A stretch of 64,000 nucleotides of DNA from positions 71,366 to 135,365 of the forward strand of contig CAYGSU010000001.1 of NCBI GenBank assembly GCA_964352715.1, read 5' to 3'. The stretch comes from JAVKBW01 sp964352715 (GTDB lineage Bacteria > Pseudomonadota > Alphaproteobacteria > UBA8366 > Aestuariispiraceae). Below the pieces are notes generated by a model. It worked only from the letters and a program-made list of their open reading frames with translations. It did no database searches and had not been told where the DNA came from. Shown here in pieces: positions 35,448 through 42,738 of the stretch (the stretch's first letter is position 1; every line of letters begins with the position of its first letter). The translations under genes were made by a program, and so were the position numbers.

Positions 35448-37055
35448 GTGACATCATCGGAGAAGCCTGCCGGCGCCTGGTCACCTTTCAAACACAGCGT
35501 CTTTGCGGTGCTTTGGGTGGCAACGCTGGTATCCAATATCGGCACCTGGATGCATGAAGTCGGCGCAGGGTGGACAATGACGCAATTGTCGGCATCACCG
35601 ATGCTGGTTGCCGCTGTCCAGGCTGCGACAACCTTGCCGATATTCCTGTTCGCCCTGCTGGCCGGCGCCCTGGCCGATATTCTGGACCGGCGGCGGCTTC
35701 TGCTGATCATCAACCTGGTCATGGGCATCTCTGCCGCCTGCATGGCGACACTCGCCTATATCGATGCGATTACACCTGCACTGTTGCTCATCTTTACCTT
35801 CATGCTCGGCACAGGGGCGGCGTTCGCCGCGCCAGCATGGCAATCGATTGTACCGAGCCTGGTGCCAAAGGCCGAACTGTCGCAGGCCATCGCCCTCAAC
35901 TCGATGGGCATCAACATCAGCCGCGCCGTCGGTCCGGCCATTGCCGGTTCCCTCATTGTCGCCATGGGATTGTATGCGCCGTTTCTGATAAACGCCCTGA
36001 GCTTCATCGGCATCATTGCGGCGCTGATCTGGTGGAAGCCGGTTGCCAAGCCGGTCAAGTCTCTGCCGCCGGAACATGTCGGCGGCGCTATCGTTGCCGG
36101 CTTGCGCTACACCGTGAACAGCAAGCCGGTCATGGCGACGTTGATCAAGGCAATAGCGTTCTTCGTGTTTGCCAGCGCCTATTGGGCGATGCTGCCGCTG
36201 ATTGCCAAGACAGTTCTGAACGGCGGCGCGACCCTGTACGGAATTCTGCTGGGATGCGTCGGCGCGGGTGCCGTTCTGGGCGCCATCCTCCTGCCCGTCA
36301 TCAAGAAACGGCTCGGCGCCGACAAGACCGTGTTCGCGGGCGCGATGGGTACAGCAACCGTGATGCTGGCCTTGACCATGACAAACAGCCAGCCCATCGC
36401 GGCTGTTGCCGCCGGGTTGGGTGGGCTATCCTGGATTGCCGTTCTTTCATCCTTCAATGTATCGGTTCAGACCGCCTTGCCGGACTGGGCCCGCGCCCGG
36501 GGCCTGTCGGTTTTTCTGACCGTGTTTTTCGGGTCGATGTCGGGCGGCAGCCTGGTATGGGGCCAGATTGCGACGGTTCTGGATATTGCCACAGCTTTGC
36601 AGATCGCCGCAGCCGGTATCGTCGCGTTCATGCTGCTCACCTGGCGGGTAAGACTGAACCAGGGCATGGAGATGGATCTCGCGCCGTCCATGCACTGGCA
36701 GGAGGTGACCGTAAAGGGAACCGGGCATGATGAAGGCGGCTCTGTCATGATCCGCGTTACCTACCTGATTGACGAGGCCGACCTTGCGGCGTTCATGACC
36801 GAAATCCACAAGCTTCGTTTTGCCCGCAAGCGCAACGGCGGATACAATTGGTCCGTCCTGCAGGACAGCGAACACCCGGAACGGTTGGTCGAGACGTGGT
36901 TTGAAGCCTCGTGGCTGGATCATCTTCGCCACCATGAACGGGTCAGCGGGGAAGACCGCCTTATCCAGGACGCCATCGCCGCGCTGCACCGGGGTGACGC
37001 GCCGCCCCGCGTTGAACATTTCCTGTCTGTCCGCAAGGCCGGATCAGAAAAGTAA
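35448..37055 (+). CDS. MFS transporter (EntS/MFS_3 type) fused to a C-terminal dimeric alpha-beta barrel domain
   Basis: 535 residues from a GTG at 35448. Residues 1-405 are an MFS_3 permease (AGALADILDRRRLLLIIN is the loop-2/3 motif near residue 70; second half from about 220). Residues about 425-535 are soluble: VTYLIDEADLAAFMTEIHKLR and FEASWLDHLRHHERVS. This is the pattern of antibiotic biosynthesis monooxygenase-like barrels. Such fusions occur in MFS_3 proteins annotated as exporters. It ends the chromosomal segment before the island; no gene follows until the integrase. Confidence 0.8.
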   Translation: MTSSEKPAGAWSPFKHSVFAVLWVATLVSNIGTWMHEVGAGWTMTQLSASPMLVAAVQAATTLPIFLFALLAGALADILDRRRLLLIINLVMGISAACMATLAYIDAITPALLLIFTFMLGTGAAFAAPAWQSIVPSLVPKAELSQAIALNSMGINISRAVGPAIAGSLIVAMGLYAPFLINALSFIGIIAALIWWKPVAKPVKSLPPEHVGGAIVAGLRYTVNSKPVMATLIKAIAFFVFASAYWAMLPLIAKTVLNGGATLYGILLGCVGAGAVLGAILLPVIKKRLGADKTVFAGAMGTATVMLALTMTNSQPIAAVAAGLGGLSWIAVLSSFNVSVQTALPDWARARGLSVFLTVFFGSMSGGSLVWGQIATVLDIATALQIAAAGIVAFMLLTWRVRLNQGMEMDLAPSMHWQEVTVKGTGHDEGGSVMIRVTYLIDEADLAAFMTEIHKLRFARKRNGGYNWSVLQDSEHPERLVETWFEASWLDHLRHHERVSGEDRLIQDAIAALHRGDAPPRVEHFLSVRKAGSEK

Positions 37056-37339
37056 ACATCGTCAAAATCGTCTTCGGGCGGTTGTCCGGACCTTCAGAGG
37101 CACGAGATGACGATGGATCAAGATGCCCCTGCTTGCAAAACAGGCAAGGTATTCCGCAGACATTTTAATGCTGCAGGATATTGGCGCGCCCGACAGGATT
37201 TTTTGCCATCGGGGACTTGCCCCTCGGTAAAGTGGCAACCGCTAGGTTCGCCTGAAGTCTCGCTAAGCTTGTTGTCGAACCCGGTTCGACCCTGAAAGAC
37301 CGCCAAACGAAAAAGCCGCCCGATGGCGGCATTTGCGTG
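37056..37339. other. Non-coding junction upstream of the island
   Basis: This stretch holds a perfect inverted repeat GTCGAAC-CCG-GTTCGAC (37274-37290) and, next to the island border, the displaced tRNA terminator. No ORF in it has a convincing start or composition. Confidence 0.5.
37310..37334 (-). terminator. Terminator of the tRNA-Arg gene, displaced from it by the island
   Basis: Read on the minus strand: GCCGCC-ATCG-GGCGGC followed by TTTTT, immediately downstream of the 3' end copy of tRNA-Arg at 37340-37388. In the uninserted chromosome this would end the tRNA transcript; the intact tRNA is now at the other island end, about 26.6 kb away. Confidence 0.75.
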
Positions 37340-37388
37340 TGGCGCGCCCGACAGGATTCGAACCTGTGACCTCTGCCTTCGGAGGGCA
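37340..37388 (-). repeat. Attachment-site copy (tRNA-Arg 3' fragment), left end of island
   Basis: Bases 37340-37382 are identical to 63958-64000. Read on the minus strand they are the 3' part of a tRNA-Arg, from the anticodon loop through the T arm to CCA. The match to a tRNA continues to about 37388, then stops, so no 5' half is present; this is not a functional tRNA. It is the duplicated core that a tRNA-targeting integrase leaves at the distal end. Confidence 0.92.
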
Positions 37389-37492
37389 AGCATACTAGAT
37401 TTCATAGCTTTCCGCTACAGGCATATACCATTATTATTAAACACTTATCTATCATGTACGTTCCGTATGTGCTTGGAGTTTTCCGTTTAAGT

Positions 37493-37510
37493 GGGTACTA
37501 TGTGGGTACC
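37493..37510 (+). promoter_or_regulatory. Putative integrase arm-type sites, left
   Basis: GGGTACTATGTGGGTACC: two GGGTAC direct repeats with an 11-bp period just before the integrase gene. A near-identical pair occurs at the right end (63892). Paired direct repeats at both ends of a tRNA-integrated element fit arm-type integrase or excisionase sites. Confidence 0.6.
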
Positions 37511-37527
37511 AGAACGGAAAAAGCAGT

Positions 37528-38760
37528 ATGGCTATTAAGATCACAAAAAGTGCGGTGGATGCGCTTCGAGCACAGGACAAGGTGCAGTTTGCTTTTGATT
37601 CCGATGTGACTGGGTTCGGTATCAAGGTCAGTACGGCTGGTCGTAAGAGTTACCTTGTCCAGTATCGCATCAATGGTCGGAAGCGGCGTTATTTCATCGG
37701 CGTTCATGGATCGCCCTGGACGCCCGACAAGGCGCGTGAGGAAGCCAAGCGGTTATTAGGCTTGGTAGCTTCGGGTCGGGACCCTGCCGACGAAAAGGCA
37801 GAGCACAAACGAGACATCACCATATCGGCCCTGTGTGATCTCTATCTGGCTGAAGGGTGTGAAACCAAAAAGCCGGGAACAGTCGCAATCGACGAAGGAC
37901 GGATCAAAAGGCACATCAAACCCCTTCTCGGTACCCGCCAGATATCAGGAGTTACCAAGGGTGATGTCGACAAGTTCATGCGTGATGTGGCGAATGGTAA
38001 GACAGCAGCAAGGGTAGATACGAAGAAGCGCGGGCGCGCAGTGGTTACTGGTGGTAAGGGGACGGCAACGAAAGCTGTAAGTTTGCTGTCAGCGATCTAT
38101 AGCTTTGCGGTGGAGCGGAAACTTGTTGAGGTCAATCCGTGTCTGGGTGTGAAAAAATACAAGGACCAAAAGCGCGAGCGGTTCCTGAGCAATGAGGAGT
38201 TCATGCGGCTTGGGGATGCGCTGAACTCGGTCGAGGCCGATTCACCAGTGGCTGTTGCTGCAGTTCGCTTGCTAGCCTTAACAGGATGCCGACGTGGTGA
38301 AATTCTGAGCCTTCGATGGGAGGATATTCAAAAAGAGCAGCGCATCATTGTATTCGCCGACAGTAAGACTGGTCGAAAAGCGATCCCAATGACCGACCCC
38401 GTAGCTGAGGTCATCGATACCCTGCCGTGGATCAAGGATTGCCCTTACATATTTGCAGGACGTGGAGGGAAGCCATTCCAGGGGCTTCCGAAGGTCTGGC
38501 AGAAAATTAAAAACGAAGCCGGGTTGGAGGATGTGCGCCTTCATGACCTCCGGCACAGTTTTGCATCGGTTGGAGCAATGGGTGGAGGAAGCCTCTACAT
38601 CATCGGAAAATTGCTCGGACATACTCAACAGAGTACGACGCAGCGCTATGCGCATTTGGCCGATGATCCACTTCGAAAGGCGGCAAATACCATATCGCTG
38701 AAGATTGCTGAAGCAATGACCATCAATGATAGAATTAGAATCGCAGAAAGGGTGGACTAA
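37528..38760 (+). CDS. Tyrosine-type site-specific integrase (P4-like, DUF4102 N terminus)
   Basis: 410 residues. The N-terminal arm-binding domain has DVTGFGIKVSTAGRKSYLVQ (about 27-46). A SAM-like core-binding domain follows (about 95-200), then the catalytic domain with Arg in LTGCRRGEILSL (about 254), HDLRHSF (about 339-345), LLGHTQ (about 362) and the tyrosine in TQRYAHLAD (about 374). All catalytic residues are present, so it should be active. It starts 140 bases inside the left attachment copy, the normal place for an integrase that recombines tRNA 3' ends. Confidence 0.95.
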   Translation: MAIKITKSAVDALRAQDKVQFAFDSDVTGFGIKVSTAGRKSYLVQYRINGRKRRYFIGVHGSPWTPDKAREEAKRLLGLVASGRDPADEKAEHKRDITISALCDLYLAEGCETKKPGTVAIDEGRIKRHIKPLLGTRQISGVTKGDVDKFMRDVANGKTAARVDTKKRGRAVVTGGKGTATKAVSLLSAIYSFAVERKLVEVNPCLGVKKYKDQKRERFLSNEEFMRLGDALNSVEADSPVAVAAVRLLALTGCRRGEILSLRWEDIQKEQRIIVFADSKTGRKAIPMTDPVAEVIDTLPWIKDCPYIFAGRGGKPFQGLPKVWQKIKNEAGLEDVRLHDLRHSFASVGAMGGGSLYIIGKLLGHTQQSTTQRYAHLADDPLRKAANTISLKIAEAMTINDRIRIAERVD

Positions 38761-39288
38761 TTGCAAAAACCTAAGAAACAATCAAGCCTTCCGCGGAGGA
38801 GCTTTAGAATACGCTTGGATGACTTTAGGCCTGCGGTTGAGGCGCGATCTCCCGAAGCTATTCTAGAGGCATTTAGAATATGGCGAACTATGGCGAATGG
38901 GCCAGATTGGTTGCACGAATCTATCGAGTTGGCGTTGGCTATGGATGTGTCTCAAGGTGTAAAATCCGGAAAATCAGGCCAGCATGCGAATTCCCATGCA
39001 AAGCTTCGTGACACATTGTTTCAAAGGCTTTGCTGGCAATGTGTTGAGGATGCAAGGGCAGAAGGTTTTAAAGGTGATGAAGCCATTGCTCGCGCAGTGG
39101 AAATTTTGGCCGAACAAGAGAGCGGTCACGCTGAATTTGAGACACTTAAAAAGTACCACAAGCGAGTAAACGCAGCTTTAAAAAAACCAGAAGGTCGGGC
39201 TAAGTATTTTGTTCCGGCGCGTGATATTGCTCAGTCTACGAGAGTATTCAATGAGTTTAGTTTCCATTGCAAACTCCTTGATGAATGA
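38761..39288 (+). CDS. Hypothetical island protein downstream of the integrase
   Basis: 175 residues from a TTG that directly follows the integrase stop, so it is probably translationally coupled. It is mostly charged and alpha-helical, with no signal peptide or transmembrane segment, and has a CWQCVEDARAEG segment near residue 97. I do not recognise the family. Its codon usage is A/T-leaning like its neighbours. Being between integrase and the HTH and reverse transcriptase genes, it may be part of that operon. Function unknown. Confidence 0.6.
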   Translation: MQKPKKQSSLPRRSFRIRLDDFRPAVEARSPEAILEAFRIWRTMANGPDWLHESIELALAMDVSQGVKSGKSGQHANSHAKLRDTLFQRLCWQCVEDARAEGFKGDEAIARAVEILAEQESGHAEFETLKKYHKRVNAALKKPEGRAKYFVPARDIAQSTRVFNEFSFHCKLLDE

Positions 39289-39413
39289 ATCATTAAAAAT
39301 TGCGCCTCTGAGAAGTGATCAGTCAGTGTGTAACAGATAGTAGTTGGTCATTTGGGTATGGAATCGCCCAGTATTGTGGGAACTATTCCGTTCAGTCATT
39401 TTCAAATAATTAT

Positions 39414-39647
39414 ATGGCGTATCGAATAACTGAAGGTATCGACGCCGTGTCACCCAGCTCAGAAGAGTTATTTAGGACCGAACAAGCCGCAGCATATCTA
39501 TGCTTATCCCCTTCGACACTTGCCAAGATGCGGCTAAGCGGTGAAGGCCCTCAATTCATAAAGACTGGTCGTATCGTTTTGTATCGAGCTTCAGATCTTA
39601 CTGAATGGCTGGAACAGCGCCTCTGTCATTCAACGTCTGAGTACTGA
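39414..39647 (+). CDS. AlpA/excisionase-type helix-turn-helix protein
   Basis: 77 residues from an ATG at 39414 (the frame is open from 39315, without a better start). It has a MerR/HTH_17-type DNA-binding fold: LFRTEQAAAYLCLSPSTLAKMR (cited in two parts, FRTEQAAAYL and CLSPSTLAKMR), then EGPQFIKTGRIVLYRASDLTEWLEQR. This is the usual form of excisionases and AlpA activators of P4-like islands. It ends 14 bases before the reverse transcriptase start, so the two are likely cotranscribed. It could bind attachment sites or the palindromic repeats. Confidence 0.8.
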   Translation: MAYRITEGIDAVSPSSEELFRTEQAAAYLCLSPSTLAKMRLSGEGPQFIKTGRIVLYRASDLTEWLEQRLCHSTSEY

Positions 39648-39661
39648 GGGCGGACCGGGCC

Positions 39662-40909
39662 ATGTCTCAAGTGCAAAAAAGCCTAATTAGAAAGGCGGAA
39701 CGGGAGAATGGCCGTCTCCTTAAAAGGTTTGAGAATGCGGTGCCGCTGGGTAACGAGGCAGCGATTAAGCGAACGGCAGACAGGTTTATTCATTCTAGAT
39801 CAGTGAAACTGGTTGCACTACTGAATGTTCGCGAATCAAATCCGAGGTTCAGGCATATCTCCACCGAGAAAATTATAGGTATGCTCGACGATATGTACGC
39901 TGCAAAGCCGATCCCGGATGTTGTCGAAGTGCTGACCATCCATAAGAAGGGAAAACCAGAGTTCGGCGTACAATATGGGTCGCAAAGTTGCCGGGCAGTT
40001 ATGAAATTTGGGATGCGGCATTGTGCGCTCCAGAACATGCTAGCAACTCTAATAATTCTCTATTTCGAATCTGTTCCGTGCCAATTCGGCATCAATGGAG
40101 GGACAAAAGCTGCCTTGAAGTACACTAAATCTCTTATAGAGACAGTTGGGCCGTGGGTGTGTGAGCTCGATATTGCATCGTGCTATCCATCAATAAATAC
40201 GTCCCTGCTTCACAAGTTTCTACCAATTAGCAAGGAGGTATGTGAAAATTTACTAACCCCAAAGGTGTTGTCTTTAGTATTAGACAGACAACAGTACCCA
40301 CTCATTGAGGGTGTGGTTTGGGATTCAGAAGCGCAAGCCATGTTTCTCGAGGCGCATCTACCAACGGTCCGGCAGGGTATTCCCCAAGGGTCGTCTGTCT
40401 CACCACTGATTTTAGAGTGCATCATCGGATCGACATTGGAGGATTTGCCAGCGTCGGCTGAATTGGTGAACTACGCCGATAATTTTCTGATAGTCGGCGG
40501 AACTAAGACAGGGGTGAGGCAGATGGCGGAAGCCTTGCGGGAGGCTCTACTCACCAGCCCTGCTGGACCGTTGCAAGTGGCACCGGCACACGTGATTCAT
40601 GCCAAGAAAGGGTTTGAATTTCTTGGACACCGAATTCAGGTTGAAAGCGGTGTGGTCTCTATGCGGCCAAGTGATAAGAACCTTAAGAAATTTAATAGAA
40701 AAGTGAAGAAGGGATTTGCGCATATGGCAAATCATAACATTTCGCGTCGGCGGAGGAAGAGGCGGGCGTGGAAGCTGCGGCGCTACATTCGACAATGGCC
40801 TCGTAGCTTTCCTCTATGGGAATCAAAGAGCCAGTACGCAGAGTCCTACGATACCCAGTTTGTTATGGGCCTTAAGAACCATATTCTAAAACAGAAGCAG
40901 CCAGTCTGA
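39662..40909 (+). CDS. Stand-alone reverse transcriptase with YADN active-site box
   Basis: 415 residues. The fingers start near residue 60. Motif A is ELDIASCYPSI with catalytic Asp170, motif B is GIPQGSSVSPL (about 239-249), motif C is VNYADNFLIVG with Tyr271-Ala272-Asp273-Asn274, and the thumb-proximal motif is FEFLGHRI (about 317-324). The usual YADD second aspartate is asparagine. A basic C terminus (RRRRKRRAWKLRRYIRQW, about 360-377) may bind nucleic acid. No maturase, endonuclease or Cas1 domain is seen, and no intron domain V nearby. It follows the HTH gene by 14 bases and is followed by a palindrome array. Closest known groups would be defence or unknown-group RTs, but I cannot place it. 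Confidence 0.88.
   Translation: MSQVQKSLIRKAERENGRLLKRFENAVPLGNEAAIKRTADRFIHSRSVKLVALLNVRESNPRFRHISTEKIIGMLDDMYAAKPIPDVVEVLTIHKKGKPEFGVQYGSQSCRAVMKFGMRHCALQNMLATLIILYFESVPCQFGINGGTKAALKYTKSLIETVGPWVCELDIASCYPSINTSLLHKFLPISKEVCENLLTPKVLSLVLDRQQYPLIEGVVWDSEAQAMFLEAHLPTVRQGIPQGSSVSPLILECIIGSTLEDLPASAELVNYADNFLIVGGTKTGVRQMAEALREALLTSPAGPLQVAPAHVIHAKKGFEFLGHRIQVESGVVSMRPSDKNLKKFNRKVKKGFAHMANHNISRRRRKRRAWKLRRYIRQWPRSFPLWESKSQYAESYDTQFVMGLKNHILKQKQPV
39802..39819. repeat. Island palindrome inside the reverse transcriptase gene
   Basis: AGTGAAACTGGTTGCACT, residues about 47-53 of the reverse transcriptase. It matches the consensus of the array at 40972 with one arm mismatch. It is in coding sequence, so its conservation would be under both constraints. 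Confidence 0.8.
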
Positions 40910-40923
40910 ACTCTCAAGGCCTA

Positions 40924-40929
40924 TATAAT
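40924..40929 (+). promoter_or_regulatory. Perfect -10 element before the palindrome array
   Basis: TATAAT, 14 bases after the reverse transcriptase stop codon and 43 bases before the first palindrome. No clear TTGACA lies 16-18 bases upstream, so it is a weak-to-moderate candidate for a promoter of a non-coding RNA that contains the repeats. Confidence 0.35.
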
Positions 40930-40971
40930 GGATTTGATAGAGCTGGGACGATAGTTATAAGAAAACTCAGC

Positions 40972-41129
40972 AGTGAAACCAGTTGCACTGGGTTCGGGCA
41001 GCTCAAATCCAATTGTTAGTGAAACCAGTTGCACTGTACCTACCATCGCTAGCTTCATTCGGCTTACCAATACCAATTTAGCTATTGAGCGGAACGCAAA
41101 AGTGAGGCTTGAGTGAAACCAGGTTCACT
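40972..41129. repeat. Palindrome array A downstream of the reverse transcriptase
   Basis: Three clear copies of an 18-bp near-palindrome: AGTGAAACCAGTTGCACT at 40972-40989 and 41018-41035, and AGTGAAACCAGGTTCACT at 41112-41129. A decayed copy at 41066-41083 (10 of 18 matches) fills the gap, giving periods of 46, 48 and 46 bases. The intervals of about 28-30 bases are unrelated to each other. The ideal form is AGTGAAAC-NN-GTTTCACT, a perfect 8+2+8 inverted repeat. It could act as DNA (protein-binding site) or as RNA hairpins. Confidence 0.85.
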
Positions 41130-41142
41130 GCCGAAGCTGAGC

Positions 41143-41244
41143 ATTCTCCAGGACAAACGATGTCAGGATACTTACTCAATCCGGACATTTACCTTTGCTA
41201 GCGGCAGTTTCTGCTTTGTGCCAATACCGGACCTACTGGAGAAT
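41143..41244. repeat. 9-bp inverted repeat downstream of the array
   Basis: ATTCTCCAG at 41143-41151 and its complement CTGGAGAAT at 41236-41244, enclosing about 84 bases. It may fold the 3' part of a transcript from this region, or be incidental. Confidence 0.4.
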
Positions 41245-41512
41245 CCAACGTTGCTTCCATTTTCGAAACCTAACCTGACCTTCTAGTCTGTTCAGCCTGT
41301 TGCACACCTGATATCACACGTTGCCAAGCATGGCTGAAATTGTCTGTTCAGTGCCGTATGCGAATGACACCGGCTGCCATGTCTTTCCCTGGAACAGCAA
41401 TTCCATCAGCTTCGCTCGGGAGCGCCTGAAGCTGGGTTAACCTGACACTGTCCTCCCGACACATGCTATGAAGGAACTATTGCAATCTCTTGCGCCGAAC
41501 GGGAGGAAATCT

Positions 41513-42469
41513 GTGGAAATTACCTTCAATGCTCTTAAAGTTTTCGTTGCTGTGGAGGAATCCGGATCGGTAATTGCTGCAGCGCGACAACTGGGAAGCA
41601 GTGCGTCCAGTGTATCGCAGCAACTAAGCAATCTTGAGACAGCCATTGGTGCCAAGCTGTTTGATCGGCGTTCCCGTCCACTAATGTTAACACCGACAGG
41701 CCAGATTTTGAGCCGACATGCGTACAGGCTTCTTGAAAATCTGTCGCTGGCAAAATCTGAACTGGCGGAACTGGATATTTCAAGCCTGCCGGAATTGCAT
41801 CTCGCCATAATCGACGACTTAGATGCAACGCTTACACCGACCCTGGTTGCCAATCTGCAGCAAAAGTATACCAACTGTTTCGTGCATGCGTTTTCAGGAC
41901 GCTCGGATTGGGTAACAGACAGGCTGGAAGAACGCGAGGCGGACATAGCCGTTTCCTCCATCGTGCCGAGAGATACCAAAGGCTACCGGGCGTTAGGACT
42001 GTTGAAGGAATCTTTTATATTAGTAGCCGCTAAAGGCGCGGTCGGTAATTCGGAAAATGTAAGGGAGCAATTGGCTGTAATGCCATTTGTGCAGTATTCG
42101 CAGTCGACACCGATAGGCCGGTTTATATCCCAACATCTGAAACGCGTGCGGTTTTTAACACACCAGCGATATGCATTCGAAGCCTCTCGTTCAATTCTTT
42201 CGATGGTTGTACAGGAACGTGGATGGGCTCTGACAACACCGCTGAATCTCATGGACGCGGACCGCTTCATCGATGATGTCGATATCCTGAAGATGCCTTT
42301 CCCCCATTCTTCAAGAACGATTTACCTTATATGTCGGAATAATGAACTGGGATTGCTCCCCGATGAACTGGCGACAAGTTGCAGAAAACTTGTTGCTGAA
42401 GATCTTATTACAAGATTTAGGAAAATTGCCCCGCACTTGCCTGAATCTATTGCGGTGGTAGAAGAGTAA
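41513..42469 (+). CDS. LysR family transcriptional regulator, first gene of the metabolic cargo
   Basis: 318 residues from a GTG at 41513 preceded by GGGAGG at ideal spacing (the upstream ATG at 41468 lacks one). The helix-turn-helix is FNALKVFVAVEESGSVIAAA and LGSSASSVSQQLSNLETAIG (residues about 4-45), and the effector domain follows. It probably activates the genes from 42739 on, in response to the substrate or an intermediate. The gene is in the same orientation as the operon, with about 270 bases between. Confidence 0.83.
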   Translation: MEITFNALKVFVAVEESGSVIAAARQLGSSASSVSQQLSNLETAIGAKLFDRRSRPLMLTPTGQILSRHAYRLLENLSLAKSELAELDISSLPELHLAIIDDLDATLTPTLVANLQQKYTNCFVHAFSGRSDWVTDRLEEREADIAVSSIVPRDTKGYRALGLLKESFILVAAKGAVGNSENVREQLAVMPFVQYSQSTPIGRFISQHLKRVRFLTHQRYAFEASRSILSMVVQERGWALTTPLNLMDADRFIDDVDILKMPFPHSSRTIYLICRNNELGLLPDELATSCRKLVAEDLITRFRKIAPHLPESIAVVEE

Positions 42470-42738
42470 ACCCCTACCTTCCGCTCGCCTGCCCCCGTAA
42501 CTCCAGTACAATTCAGATACTGGATGTTTCCAATGATGATGGAGCTGGTTGGCTACGATCCAACAGCATTGTCCGTCATGGCGACCTCGCATGATAAACG
42601 GAAAGCATCGAAAACAAGCGTTTAAATTCCGAATTTTTGAATGAGTTATTCGATTTTAATGAATATCATCAATTGTGCTGGCGTCGAGTGCATTTTGAGC
42701 GCGATGATTTTTTACATATTCAATTTCGAGAGTCGGCA

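Larger units (their letters stand above)
40910..41512. other. Non-coding region between the reverse transcriptase and LysR genes
   Basis: About 600 bases with no credible ORF. It holds the TATAAT box, the palindrome array and the 9-bp inverted repeat, and further on ordinary sequence to the LysR start. It is the natural place for an RNA partner of the reverse transcriptase. Confidence 0.6.

Noticed and set aside
37340..37388. Complete second tRNA-Arg gene
   Set aside because: Similarity ends just past the anticodon loop; no D arm or 5' acceptor strand follows.
40972..41129. CRISPR array
   Set aside because: Only three or four 18-bp units, imperfect and palindromic, with variable spacing, and no cas gene in the window.
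39662..41260. Group II intron
   Set aside because: The protein lacks maturase X and endonuclease domains, and I find no domain V-like hairpin near either end.
39662..41260. Diversity-generating retroelement
   Set aside because: No template/variable repeat pair with adenine-specific differences is seen near the reverse transcriptase, and there is no Avd-like gene.
39662..41260. Classic retron
   Set aside because: I see no msr-msd arrangement upstream of the gene with flanking inverted repeats; the array is downstream. A variant form is not excluded.
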